A stretch of DNA of 64,000 bases, taken from Siphonodentalium dalli. Taxonomy: Eukaryota; Mollusca; Scaphopoda; Gadilida; Siphonodentaliidae. The notes beneath the pieces were generated by a model, which did no database searches, was not told where the DNA came from, and saw only the letters and a list, made by a program, of their open reading frames with translations. The stretch's first letter is position 1, and each line of letters starts with the position of its first letter. The stretch spans positions 1,490,001 to 1,554,000 of the forward strand of contig CP136064.1 in assembly GCA_032622095.1 (NCBI GenBank), in the 5' to 3' direction. This document shows, piece after piece, positions 36,990-50,779 of this stretch. A program made the translations under genes and the position numbers.

Positions 36990-38134
36990 ATGGTGGAGTA
37001 CTGTTGGATATTTTCAATTTGGCGCATGTTTCTCCATACCGCGCCATGTCAAATCTGGCCATATCCGAATCGGGTTGTCATTTACAATGACTACAGAAAA
37101 TAAATATCTTCATGTTGGAATGCAAATGTATGTTTAAAGGAACAGATGTATCTCAACTTAAAGGAACATAAGTAACACAGTCACCAACTTAAAGAGGTGT
37201 CTGATTTAGACTGGTTCCATGGTGGAGTACGGTTGGATATTTTCTATTTGGCGCATGTTTCTCCATACCGCGCCATGTCAAATCTGGCCATATCCGAATC
37301 GGGTTGTCATTTACAATGACTACAGAAAATAAGTATCTTCATGTTGGAATGCAAATGTATGTTTAGAGGAACAGATGTATCTCAACTTAAAGGGACATAA
37401 GTAACACAGTCACCAACTTTAAGGGGTATCTGCTATAGACTGGTTCCATGGTGGAGTACTGTTGGATATTTTCAATTTGACGCATGTTTCTCCCTACCGC
37501 GCCATGTCAAATCTGGCCATATCCGAATCGGGTTGTCATTAACAATGACTACAGAAAATAAATATCTTCATGTTGGAATGCAAATGTATGTTTAAAGGAA
37601 CAGATGTATCTCAACTTAAAGGGACATAAGTAACACAGTCACCAACTTTAAGGGGTATCTGCTATAGACTGGTTCCATGGTGGAGTACGGTTGGATATTT
37701 TCTATTTGGCGCATGTTTCTCCATACCGTGCCATGTCAAATCTGGCCATATCCGAATCGGGTTGTCATTTACAATGACTACAGAAAATAAATATCTTCAT
37801 GTTGGAATGCAAATGTATGTTTAAAGAAACAGATGTATCTCAACTTAAAGGAACATAAGTAACACAGTCACCAACTTTAAGGGGTATCTGCTATAGACTG
37901 GTTCCATGGTGGAGTACTGTTGGATATTTTCAATTTGGCGCATGTTTCTCCCTACCGCGCCATGTCAAATCTGGCCATATCCGAATCGGGTTGTCATTTA
38001 CAATGACTACAGAAAATAAATATCTTCATGTTGGAATGCAAATGTATGTTTAAAGGAACAGATGTATCTCAACTTAAAGGGACATAAGTAACACAGTCAC
38101 CAACTTTAAGGGGTATCTGCTATAGACTGGTTCC
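36990..38134. repeat. TTTGACGC cassette, copy 3 with fused first monomer
   Basis: The first monomer (36990) starts like the GTACTGTTGG, CAATTTGG copy (33326 or 40425) but has class B, AAAGGAAC and the AAAGAGGTGTCTGATTT tail of the 33784 type. It therefore fuses two monomers that lie two units apart in the 33-34 kb and 40 kb copies, implying loss of 458 bp. The next four follow the standard order. Confidence 0.86.
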
Positions 38135-39508
38135 ATGGTGGAGTACTGTTGGATATTTTCAATTTGGCGCATGTTTCTCCCTACCGCGTCATGTCAAATC
38201 TGGCCATATCCGAATCGGGTTGTCATTTACAATGACTACAGAAAATAAATATCTTCATGTTGGAATGCAAATGTATGTTTAAAGAAACAGATGTATCTCA
38301 ACTTAAAGGGACATAAGTAACACAGTCACCAACTTTAAGGGGTATCTGCTATAGACTGGTTACATGGTGGAGTACGGTTGGATATTTTCAATTTTGCGCA
38401 TGTTTCTCCATACCGCGCCATGTCAAATCTGGCCATATCCGAATCGGGTTGTCATTTACAATGACTACAGAAAATAAATATCTTCATGTTGGAATGCAAA
38501 TGTATGTTTAAAGGAACAGATGTATCTCAACTTAAAGGAACATAAGTAACACAGTCACCAACTTAAAGAGGTGTCTGATTTAGACTGGTTCCATGGTGGA
38601 GTACGGTTGGATATTTTCTATTTGGCGCATGTTTCTCCATACCGCGCCATGTCAAATCTGGCCATATCCGAATCGGGTTGTCATTTACAATGACTACAGA
38701 AAATAAGTATCTTCATGTTGGAATGCAAATGTATGTTTAGAGGAACAGATGTATCTCAACTTAAAGGGACATAAGTAACACAGTCACCAACTTTAAGGGG
38801 TATCTGCTATAGACTGGTTCCATGGTGGAGTACTGTTGGATATTTTCAATTTGACGCATGTTTCTCCCTACCGCGCCATGTCAAATCTGGCCATATCCGA
38901 ATCGGGTTGTCATTAACAATGACTACAGAAAATAAATATCTTCATGTTGGAATGCAAATGTATGTTTAAAGGAACAGATGTATCTCAACTTAAAGGGACA
39001 TAAGTAACACAGTCACCAACTTTAAGGGGTATCTGCTATAGACTGGTTCCATGGTGGAGTACGGTTGGATATTTTCTATTTGGCGCATGTTTCTCCATAC
39101 CGTGCCATGTCAAATCTGGCCATATCCGAATCGGGTTGTCATTTACAATGACTACAGAAAATAAATATCTTCATGTTGGAATGCAAATGTATGTTTAAAG
39201 AAACAGATGTATCTCAACTTAAAGGAACATAAGTAACACAGTCACCAACTTTAAGGGGTATCTGCTATAGACTGGTTCCATGGTGGAGTACTGTTGGATA
39301 TTTTCAATTTGGCGCATGTTTCTCCCTACCGCGCCATGTCAAATCTGGCCATATCCGAATCGGGTTGTCATTTACAATGACTACAGAAAATAAATATCTT
39401 CATGTTGGAATGCAAATGTATGTTTAAAGGAACAGATGTATCTCAACTTAAAGGGACATAAGTAACACAGTCACCAACTTTAAGGGGTATCTGCTATAGA
39501 CTGGTTCC
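38135..39508. repeat. TTTGACGC cassette, copy 4 (six monomers)
   Basis: All six monomers are present in the order seen at 33555-34928. The block from 38593 to 39508 also aligns with 37219-38134 at 1374 bp. Confidence 0.86.
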
Positions 39509-40424
39509 ATGGTGGAGTACGGTTGGATATTTTCAATTTGGCGCATGTTTTTCCATACCGCGCCATGTCAAATCTGGCCATATCCGAATCGGGTTGTCAT
39601 TTACAATGACTACAGAAAATAAATATCTTCATGTTGGAAAGCAAATGTATGTTTAAAGGAACAGATGTATCTCAACTTAAAGGGACATAAGTAACACAGT
39701 CACCAACTTAAAGTGGTATCTGCTATAGACTGGTTCCATGGTGGAGTACGGTTGGATATTTTCAATTTGGCGCATGTTTCTCCATACCGCGCCATGTCAA
39801 ATCTGGCCATATCCGAATCGGGTTGTCATTTACAATGACTGCAGAAAATATATATCTTCATGTTGGAATGCAAATGTATGTTTAAAGGAACAGATGTATC
39901 TCAACTTAAAGGGACATAAGTAACACAGTCACCAACTTAAAGGGGTATCTGCTATAGACTGGTTCCATGGTGGAGTACGGTTGGATATTTTCAATTTGGC
40001 GCATGTTTCTCCATACCGCGCCATGTCAAATCTGGCCATATCCGAATCGGGTTGTCATTTACAATGACTGCAGAAAATATATATCTTCATGTTGGAATGC
40101 AAATGTATGTTTAAAGGAACAGATGTATCTCAACTTAAAGGGACATAAGTAACACAGTCACCAACTTAAAGAGGTGTCTGATTTAGAATGGTTCCATGGT
40201 GGAGTACGGTTGGATATTTTCTACTTGGCGCATGTTTCTCCATACCGCGCCATGTCAAATCTGGCCATATCCGAATCGGGTTGTCATTTACAATGACTGC
40301 AGAAAATTTATATCTTCATGGTGGAATGCAAATGTATGTTTAAAGGAACAGATGTATCTCAACTTAAAGGGACATAAGTAACACAGTCACCAACTTTAAG
40401 GGGTATCTGCTATAGACTGGTTCC
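39509..40424. repeat. Repeat of 36074-36989 at 3435 bp
   Basis: The TGTTTTTCC with TTGGAAAGC copy (39509), two class A copies (39738 and 39967) and the ACTGCAGAAAATTTATATC copy (40196) repeat 36074-36989 at an offset of 15 monomers. Confidence 0.87.
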
Positions 40425-41601
40425 ATGGTGGAGTACTGTTGGATATTTTCAATTTGGCGCATGTTTCTCCATACCGCGCCATGTCAAATCTGGCCATATC
40501 CGAATCGGGTTGTCATTTACAATGACTGCAGAAAATATATATCTTCATGGTGGAATGAAAATGTATGTTTAAAGGAACAGATGTATCTCAACTTAAAGGG
40601 ACATAAGTAACACCGTCACCAACTTTAAGGGGTATCTGCTATAGACTGGTTCCATGGTGGAGTACTGTTGGATATTTTCAATTTGGCGCATGTTTCTCCC
40701 TACCGCGTCATGTCAAATCTGGCCATATCCGAATCGGGTTGTCATTTACAATGACTACAGAAAATAAATATCTTCATGTTGGAATGCAAATGTATGTTTA
40801 AAGAAACAGATGTATCTCAACTTAAAGGGACATAAGTAACACAGTCACCAACTTTAAGGGGTATCTGCTATAGACTGGTTACATGGTGGAGTACGGTTGG
40901 ATATTTTCAATTTTGCGCATGTTTCTCCATACCGCGCCATGTCAAATCTGGCCATATCCGAATCGGGTTGTCATTTACAATGACTGCAGAAAATATATAT
41001 CTTCATTTACAATGACTACAGAAAATAAATATCTTCATGTTGGAATGCAAATGTATGTTTAAAGGAACAGATGTATCTCAACTTAAAGGAACATAAGTAA
41101 CACAGTCACCAACTTAAAGAGGTGTCTGATTTAGACTGGTTCCATGGTGGAGTACGGTTGGATATTTTCTATTTGGCGCATGTTTCTCCATACCGCGCCA
41201 TGTCAAATCTGGCCATATCCGAATCGGGTTGTCATTTACAATGACTACAGAAAATAAGTATCTTCATGTTGGAATGCAAATGTATGTTTAGAGGAACAGA
41301 TGTATCTCAACTTAAAGGGACATAAGTAACACAGTCACCAACTTTAAGGGGTATCTGCTATAGACTGGTTCCATGGTGGAGTACGGTTGGATATTTTCTA
41401 TTTGGCGCATGTTTCTCCATACCGCGCCATGTCAAATCTGGCCATATCCGAATCGGGTTGTCATTTACAATGACTACAGAAAATAAATATCTTCATGTTG
41501 GAATGCAAATGTATGTTTAAAGGAACAGATGTATCTCAACTTAAAGGGACATAAGTAACACAGTCACCAACTTTAAGGGGTATCTGCTATAGACTGGTTC
41601 C
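40425..41601. repeat. Five-monomer unit, copy 1, with 32-bp insertion
   Basis: The order is GGAATGAAAATG (40425), GCGTCATG (40654), CAATTTTGCGC (40883), AAATAAGTATC with TTTAGAGG (41144) and TTTTCTATTTGG (41373). The next unit, at 41602, has the same order. This copy is 1177 bp, not 1145, because the third monomer is 261 bp. Confidence 0.88.
40973..41036. repeat. 32-bp tandem duplication inside a monomer
   Basis: Two adjacent 32-bp segments both run from ATTTACAATGAC to ATCTTC. The first (40973-41004) is class A, with TGCAG and ATATATAT. The second (41005-41036) is class B, with TACAG and AATAAAT. This is the only place where the monomer register is broken by an insertion. The two halves come from different monomer classes, so it looks like one out-of-register exchange between two monomers, not a local replication slip. 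Confidence 0.95.
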
Positions 41602-42746
41602 ATGGTGGAGTACTGTTGGATATTTTCAATTTGGCGCATGTTTCTCCATACCGCGCCATGTCAAATCTGGCCATATCCGAATCGGGTTGTCATTTACAAT
41701 GACTGCAGAAAATATATATCTTCATGGTGGAATGAAAATGTATGTTTAAAGGAACAGATGTATCTCAACTTAAAGGGACATAAGTAACACCGTCACCAAC
41801 TTTAAGGGGTATCTGCTATAGACTGGTTCCATGGTGGAGTACTGTTGGATATTTTCAATTTGGCGCATGTTTCTCCCTACCGCGTCATGTCAAATCTGGC
41901 CATATCCGAATCGGGTTGTCATTTACAATGACTACAGAAAATAAATATCTTCATGTTGGAATGCAAATGTATGTTTAAAGAAACAGATGTATCTCAACTT
42001 AAAGGGACATAAGTAACACAGTCACCAACTTTAAGGGGTATCTGCTATAGACTGGTTACATGGTGGAGTACGGTTGGATATTTTCAATTTTGCGCATGTT
42101 TCTCCATACCGCGCCATGTCAAATCTGGCCATATCCGAATCGGGTTGTCATTTACAATGACTACAGAAAATAAATATCTTCACGTTGGAATGCAAATGTA
42201 TGTTTAAAGGAACAGATGTATCTCAACTTAAAGGAACATAAGTAACACAGTCACCAACTTAAAGAGGTGTCTGATTTAGACTGGTTCCATGGTGGAGTAC
42301 GGTTGGATATTTTCTATTTGGCGCATGTTTCTCCATACCGCGCCATGTCAAATCTGGCCATATCCGAATCGGGTTGTCATTTACAATGACTACAGAAAAT
42401 AAGTATCTTCATGTTGGAATGCAAATGTATGTTTAGAGGAACAGATGTATCTCAACTTAAAGAGACATAAGTAACACAGTCACCAACTTTAAGGGGTATC
42501 TGCTATAGACTGGTTCCATGGTGGAGTACGGTTGGATATTTTCTATTTGGCGCATGTTTCTCCATACCGCGCCATGTCAAATCTGGCCATATCCGAATCG
42601 GGTTGTCATTTACAATGACTACAGAAATTAAATATCTTCATGTTGGAATGCAAATGTATGTTTAAAGGAACAGATGTATCTCAACTTAAAGGGACATAAG
42701 TAACACAGTCACCAACTTTAAGGGGTATCTGCTATAGACTGGTTCC
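41602..42746. repeat. Five-monomer unit, copy 2 (1145 bp)
   Basis: This repeats 40425-41601 without the 32-bp insertion. It carries CTTCACGTTGG in the third monomer (about 42178-42188), AAAGAGACATAAG in the fourth (about 42460-42472) and ACAGAAATTAAAT in the fifth (42518). The first two marks also occur 4350 bp further on. Confidence 0.87.
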
Positions 42747-45700
42747 ATGGTGGAGTACTGTTGGATATTTTCAATTTGGCGCATGTTTCTCCATACCGCG
42801 CCATGTCAAATCTGGCCATATCCGAATCGGGTTGTCATTTACAATGACTACAGAAAATAAATATCTTCATGTTGGAATGCAAATGTATGTTTAAAGGAAC
42901 AGATGTATCTCAACTTAAAGGGACATAAGTAACACAGTCACCAACTTTAAGGGGTATCTGCTATAGACTGGTTCCATGGTGGAGTACGGTTGGATATTTT
43001 CAATTTGGCGCATGTTTCTCCCTACCGCGCCATGTCAAATCTGGCCATATCCGAATCGGGTTGTCATTTACAATGACTACAGAAAATAAATATCTTCATG
43101 TTGGAATGCAAATGTTTGTTTAAAGGAACAGATGTATCTCAACTTAAAGGGACATAAGTAACACAGTCACCAACTTTAAGGGGTATCTGCTATAGACTGG
43201 TTCCATGGTGGAGTACGGTTGGATATTTTCAATTTGGCGCATGTTTTTCCATACCGCGCCATGTCAAATCTGGCCATATCCGAATCGGGTTGTCATTTAC
43301 AATGACTACAGAAAATAAATATCTTCATGTTGGAATGCAAATGTATGTTTAAAGGAACAGATGTATCTCAACTTAAAGGGACATAAGTAACACAGTCACC
43401 AACTTTAAGGGGTATCTGCTATAGACTGGTTCCATGGTGGAGTACGGTTGGATATTTTCAATTTGGCGCATGTTTCTCCATACCGCGCCATGTCAAATCT
43501 GGCCCTATCCGAATCGGGTTGTCATTTACAATGACTACAGAAAATAAATATCTTCATGTTGGAATGCAAATGTATGTTTAAAGGAACAGATGTATCTCAA
43601 CTTAAAGGGACATAAGCAACACAGTCACCAACTTAAAGGGGTATCTGCTATAGACTGGTTCCATGGTGGAGTACGGTTGGATATTTTCAATTTGGCGCAT
43701 GTTTCTCCATACCGCGCCATGTCAAATCTGGCCATATCCGAATCGGGTTGTCATTTACAATGACTGCAGAAAATATATATCTTCATGGTGGAATGCAAAT
43801 GTATGTTTAAAGGAACAGATGTATCTCAACTTAAAGGGACATAAGTAACACAGTCACCAACTTAAAGGGGTGTCTGATATAGACTGGTTCCATGGTGGAG
43901 TACGGTTGGATATTTTCAATTTGGCGCATGTTTCTCCATACCGCATCATGTCAAATCTGGCCCTATCCGAATCGGGTTGTCAATTACAATGACTGCAGAA
44001 AATATATATCTTCATGGTGGAATGCAAATGTATGTTAAAGAAACAGATGTATCTCAACTTAAAGGGACATAAGTAACACAGTCACCAACTTTAAGGGGTA
44101 TCTGCTATAGACTGGTTCCATGGTGGAGTACGGTTGGATATTTTCAATTTGGCGCATGTTTCTCCATACCGCGCCATGTCAAATCTGGCCATATCCGAAT
44201 CGGGTTGTCATTTACAATGACTGCAGAAAATATATATCTTCATGTTGGAATGCAAATGTATGTTTAAAGGAACAGATGTATCTCAACTTAAAGGGACATA
44301 AGTAACACCGTCACCAACTTTAAGGGATATCTGCTATAGACTGGTTACATGGTGGAGTACGGTTGGATATTTTCAATTTTGCGCATGTTTCTCCATACCG
44401 CGCCATGTCAAATCTGGCCATATCCGAATCGGGTTGTCATTTACAATGACTACAGAAAATAAATATCTTCATGTTGGAATGCAAATGTATGTTTAAAGGA
44501 ACAGATGTATCTCAACTTAAAGGAACATAAGTAACACAGTCACCAACTTAAAGAGGTGTCTGATTTAGACTGGTTCCATGGTGGAGTACGGTTGGATATT
44601 TTCTATTTGGCGCATGTTTCTCCATACCGCGCCATGTCAAATCTGGCCATATCCGAATCGGGTTGTCATTTACAATGACTACAGAAAATAAATATCTTCA
44701 TGTTGGAAAGCAAATGTATGTTTAAAGGAACAGATGTATCTCAACTTAAAGGGACATAAGTAACACAGTCACCAACTTAAAGGGGTATCTGCTATAGACT
44801 GGTTCCATGGTGGAGTACGGTTGGATATTTTCAATTTGGCGCATGTTTCTCCATACCGCGCCATGTCAAATCTGGCCATATCCGAATCGGGTTGTCATTT
44901 ACAATGACTGCAGAAAATATATATCTTCATGTTGGAATGCAAATGTATGTTTAAAGGAACAGATGTATCTCAACTTAAAGGGACATAAGTAACACAGTCA
45001 CCAACTTAAAGGGGTATCTGCTATAGACTGGTTCCATGGTGGACTACGGTTGAATATTTTCAATTTGGCGCATGTTTCTCCATACCGCGCCATGTCAAAT
45101 ATGGCCATATCCGAATCGGGTTGTCATTTACAATGACTGCAGAAAATATATATCTTCATGTTGGAATGCAAATGTATGTTTAAAGGAACAGATGTATCTC
45201 AACTTAAAGGGACATAAGTAACACAGTCACCAACTTAAAGAGGTGTCTGATTTAGAATGGTTCCATGGTGGAGTACGGTTGGATATTTTCTACTTGGCGC
45301 ATGTTTCTCCATACCGCGCCATGTCAAATCTGGCCATATCCGAATCGGGTTGTCATTTACAATGACTGCAGAAAATTTATATCTTCATGGTGGAATGCAA
45401 ATGTATGTTTAAAGGAACAGATGTATCTCAACTTAAAGGGACATAAGTAACACAGTCACCAACTTTAAGGGGTATCTGCTATAGACTGGTTCCATGGTGG
45501 AGTACTGTTGGATATTTTCAATTTGGCGCATGTTTCTCCATACCGCGCCATGTCAAATCTGGCCATATCCGAATCGGGTTGTCATTTACAATGACTGCAG
45601 AAAATATATATCTTCATGGTGGAATGAAAATGTATGTTTAAAGGAACAGATGTATCTCAACTTAAAGGGACATAAGTAACACCGTCACCAACTTTAAGGG

Positions 45701-46429
45701 GTATCTGCTATAGACTGGTTCCATGGTGGAGTACTGTTGGATATTTTCAATTTGGCGCATGTTTCTCCCTACCGCGTCATGTCAAATCTGGCCATATCCG
45801 AATCGGGTTGTCATTTACAATGACTACAGAAAATAAATATCTTCATGTTGGAATGCAAATGTATGTTTGAAGAAACAGATGTATCTCAACTTAAAGGGAC
45901 ATAAGTAACACAGTCACCAACTTTAAGGGGTATCTGCTATAGACTGGTTCCATGGTGGAGTACGGTTGGATATTTTCAATTTGGCGCATGTTTTTCCATA
46001 CCGCGCCATGTCAAATCTGGCCATATCCGAATCGGGTTGTCATTTACAATGACTACAGAAAATAAATATCTTCATGTTGGAAAGCAAATGTATGTTTAAA
46101 GGAACAGATGTATCTCAACTTAAAGGGACATAAGTAACACAGTCACCAACTTAAAGGGGTATCTGCTATAGACTGGTTCCATGGTGGAGTACGGTTGGAT
46201 ATTTTCAATTTGGCGCATGTTTCTCCATACCGCGCCATGTCAAATCTGGCCATATCCGAATCGGGTTGTCATTTACAATGACTGCAGAAAATATATATCT
46301 TCATGGTGGAATGCAAATGTATGTTTAAAGGAACAGATGTATCTCAACTTAAAGGGACATAAGTAACACAGTCACCAACTTAAATGGGTATCTGCTATAG
46401 ACTGGTTCCATGGTGGAATACGGTTGGAT
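42080..46429. repeat. 19-monomer HOR unit, copy 1 (4350 bp)
   Basis: The next 4350 bp repeat this block, including marks found nowhere else in the window: CTTCACGTTGG, AAAGAGACATAAG, AAATGTTTG (about 43110), CCGCATCATG (about 43941), GTGGACTACGG (about 45040), AAATATGGCC (about 45097), TGTTTGAAGAAAC (about 45864) and GTGGAATACGG (about 46414). In about ten stretches compared at this offset I found no difference. It contains a core cassette with two extra monomers (42976 and 43205) before the TAAGCAAC copy. Boundaries are uncertain by about 15 bp. Confidence 0.93.
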
Positions 46430-49400
46430 ATTTTCAATTTTGCGCATGTTTCTCCATACCGCGCCATGTCAAATCTGGCCATATCCGAATCGGGTTGTCA
46501 TTTACAATGACTACAGAAAATAAATATCTTCACGTTGGAATGCAAATGTATGTTTAAAGGAACAGATGTATCTCAACTTAAAGGAACATAAGTAACACAG
46601 TCACCAACTTAAAGAGGTGTCTGATTTAGACTGGTTCCATGGTGGAGTACGGTTGGATATTTTCTATTTGGCGCATGTTTCTCCATACCGCGCCATGTCA
46701 AATCTGGCCATATCCGAATCGGGTTGTCATTTACAATGACTACAGAAAATAAGTATCTTCATGTTGGAATGCAAATGTATGTTTAGAGGAACAGATGTAT
46801 CTCAACTTAAAGAGACATAAGTAACACAGTCACCAACTTTAAGGGGTATCTGCTATAGACTGGTTCCATGGTGGAGTACGGTTGGATATTTTCTATTTGG
46901 CGCATGTTTCTCCATACCGCGCCATGTCAAATCTGGCCATATCCGAATCGGGTTGTCATTTACAATGACTACAGAAATTAAATATCTTCATGTTGGAATG
47001 CAAATGTATGTTTAAAGGAACAGATGTATCTCAACTTAAAGGGACATAAGTAACACAGTCACCAACTTTAAGGGGTATCTGCTATAGACTGGTTCCATGG
47101 TGGAGTACTGTTGGATATTTTCAATTTGGCGCATGTTTCTCCATACCGCGCCATGTCAAATCTGGCCATATCCGAATCGGGTTGTCATTTACAATGACTA
47201 CAGAAAATAAATATCTTCATGTTGGAATGCAAATGTATGTTTAAAGGAACAGATGTATCTCAACTTAAAGGGACATAAGTAACACAGTCACCAACTTTAA
47301 GGGGTATCTGCTATAGACTGGTTCCATGGTGGAGTACGGTTGGATATTTTCAATTTGGCGCATGTTTCTCCCTACCGCGCCATGTCAAATCTGGCCATAT
47401 CCGAATCGGGTTGTCATTTACAATGACTACAGAAAATAAATATCTTCATGTTGGAATGCAAATGTTTGTTTAAAGGAACAGATGTATCTCAACTTAAAGG
47501 GACATAAGTAACACAGTCACCAACTTTAAGGGGTATCTGCTATAGACTGGTTCCATGGTGGAGTACGGTTGGATATTTTCAATTTGGCGCATGTTTTTCC
47601 ATACCGCGCCATGTCAAATCTGGCCATATCCGAATCGGGTTGTCATTTACAATGACTACAGAAAATAAATATCTTCATGTTGGAATGCAAATGTATGTTT
47701 AAAGGAACAGATGTATCTCAACTTAAAGGGACATAAGTAACACAGTCACCAACTTTAAGGGGTATCTGCTATAGACTGGTTCCATGGTGGAGTACGGTTG
47801 GATATTTTCAATTTGGCGCATGTTTCTCCATACCGCGCCATGTCAAATCTGGCCCTATCCGAATCGGGTTGTCATTTACAATGACTACAGAAAATAAATA
47901 TCTTCATGTTGGAATGCAAATGTATGTTTAAAGGAACAGATGTATCTCAACTTAAAGGGACATAAGCAACACAGTCACCAACTTAAAGGGGTATCTGCTA
48001 TAGACTGGTTCCATGGTGGAGTACGGTTGGATATTTTCAATTTGGCGCATGTTTCTCCATACCGCGCCATGTCAAATCTGGCCATATCCGAATCGGGTTG
48101 TCATTTACAATGACTGCAGAAAATATATATCTTCATGGTGGAATGCAAATGTATGTTTAAAGGAACAGATGTATCTCAACTTAAAGGGACATAAGTAACA
48201 CAGTCACCAACTTAAAGGGGTGTCTGATATAGACTGGTTCCATGGTGGAGTACGGTTGGATATTTTCAATTTGGCGCATGTTTCTCCATACCGCATCATG
48301 TCAAATCTGGCCCTATCCGAATCGGGTTGTCAATTACAATGACTGCAGAAAATATATATCTTCATGGTGGAATGCAAATGTATGTTAAAGAAACAGATGT
48401 ATCTCAACTTAAAGGGACATAAGTAACACAGTCACCAACTTTAAGGGGTATCTGCTATAGACTGGTTCCATGGTGGAGTACGGTTGGATATTTTCAATTT
48501 GGCGCATGTTTCTCCATACCGCGCCATGTCAAATCTGGCCATATCCGAATCGGGTTGTCATTTACAATGACTGCAGAAAATATATATCTTCATGTTGGAA
48601 TGCAAATGTATGTTTAAAGGAACAGATGTATCTCAACTTAAAGGGACATAAGTAACACCGTCACCAACTTTAAGGGATATCTGCTATAGACTGGTTACAT
48701 GGTGGAGTACGGTTGGATATTTTCAATTTTGCGCATGTTTCTCCATACCGCGCCATGTCAAATCTGGCCATATCCGAATCGGGTTGTCATTTACAATGAC
48801 TACAGAAAATAAATATCTTCATGTTGGAATGCAAATGTATGTTTAAAGGAACAGATGTATCTCAACTTAAAGGAACATAAGTAACACAGTCACCAACTTA
48901 AAGAGGTGTCTGATTTAGACTGGTTCCATGGTGGAGTACGGTTGGATATTTTCTATTTGGCGCATGTTTCTCCATACCGCGCCATGTCAAATCTGGCCAT
49001 ATCCGAATCGGGTTGTCATTTACAATGACTACAGAAAATAAATATCTTCATGTTGGAAAGCAAATGTATGTTTAAAGGAACAGATGTATCTCAACTTAAA
49101 GGGACATAAGTAACACAGTCACCAACTTAAAGGGGTATCTGCTATAGACTGGTTCCATGGTGGAGTACGGTTGGATATTTTCAATTTGGCGCATGTTTCT
49201 CCATACCGCGCCATGTCAAATCTGGCCATATCCGAATCGGGTTGTCATTTACAATGACTGCAGAAAATATATATCTTCATGTTGGAATGCAAATGTATGT
49301 TTAAAGGAACAGATGTATCTCAACTTAAAGGGACATAAGTAACACAGTCACCAACTTAAAGGGGTATCTGCTATAGACTGGTTCCATGGTGGACTACGGT

Positions 49401-50779
49401 TGAATATTTTCAATTTGGCGCATGTTTCTCCATACCGCGCCATGTCAAATATGGCCATATCCGAATCGGGTTGTCATTTACAATGACTGCAGAAAATATA
49501 TATCTTCATGTTGGAATGCAAATGTATGTTTAAAGGAACAGATGTATCTCAACTTAAAGGGACATAAGTAACACAGTCACCAACTTAAAGAGGTGTCTGA
49601 TTTAGAATGGTTCCATGGTGGAGTACGGTTGGATATTTTCTACTTGGCGCATGTTTCTCCATACCGCGCCATGTCAAATCTGGCCATATCCGAATCGGGT
49701 TGTCATTTACAATGACTGCAGAAAATTTATATCTTCATGGTGGAATGCAAATGTATGTTTAAAGGAACAGATGTATCTCAACTTAAAGGGACATAAGTAA
49801 CACAGTCACCAACTTTAAGGGGTATCTGCTATAGACTGGTTCCATGGTGGAGTACTGTTGGATATTTTCAATTTGGCGCATGTTTCTCCATACCGCGCCA
49901 TGTCAAATCTGGCCATATCCGAATCGGGTTGTCATTTACAATGACTGCAGAAAATATATATCTTCATGGTGGAATGAAAATGTATGTTTAAAGGAACAGA
50001 TGTATCTCAACTTAAAGGGACATAAGTAACACCGTCACCAACTTTAAGGGGTATCTGCTATAGACTGGTTCCATGGTGGAGTACTGTTGGATATTTTCAA
50101 TTTGGCGCATGTTTCTCCCTACCGCGTCATGTCAAATCTGGCCATATCCGAATCGGGTTGTCATTTACAATGACTACAGAAAATAAATATCTTCATGTTG
50201 GAATGCAAATGTATGTTTGAAGAAACAGATGTATCTCAACTTAAAGGGACATAAGTAACACAGTCACCAACTTTAAGGGGTATCTGCTATAGACTGGTTC
50301 CATGGTGGAGTACGGTTGGATATTTTCAATTTGGCGCATGTTTTTCCATACCGCGCCATGTCAAATCTGGCCATATCCGAATCGGGTTGTCATTTACAAT
50401 GACTACAGAAAATAAATATCTTCATGTTGGAAAGCAAATGTATGTTTAAAGGAACAGATGTATCTCAACTTAAAGGGACATAAGTAACACAGTCACCAAC
50501 TTAAAGGGGTATCTGCTATAGACTGGTTCCATGGTGGAGTACGGTTGGATATTTTCAATTTGGCGCATGTTTCTCCATACCGCGCCATGTCAAATCTGGC
50601 CATATCCGAATCGGGTTGTCATTTACAATGACTGCAGAAAATATATATCTTCATGGTGGAATGCAAATGTATGTTTAAAGGAACAGATGTATCTCAACTT
50701 AAAGGGACATAAGTAACACAGTCACCAACTTAAATGGGTATCTGCTATAGACTGGTTCCATGGTGGAATACGGTTGGAT
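46430..50779. repeat. 19-monomer HOR unit, copy 2 (4350 bp)
   Basis: This copy of 42080-46429 shares all eight private marks at an offset of exactly 4350 bp. The joint lies in the monomer that starts at 46410. It begins with GTGGAATACGG, as does the 50760 monomer, but continues with CAATTTTGCGC as in the monomer at 42060. The exchange is between about 46418 and 46436. The right copy continues past 50779 into TTTTCTATTTGG. Confidence 0.93.

Noticed and set aside
40973-41036. Target-site duplication of a mobile element
   Set aside because: The two 32-bp segments are directly adjacent with nothing between them, and they belong to different monomer classes. Unequal exchange explains them better.
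42080-50779. Certain assembly error for the near-identical 4350-bp copies
   Set aside because: The joint is a single in-register chimeric monomer of the same kind as at other duplication borders, which fits a real event. An assembly artefact cannot be excluded without reads, so this is left open.
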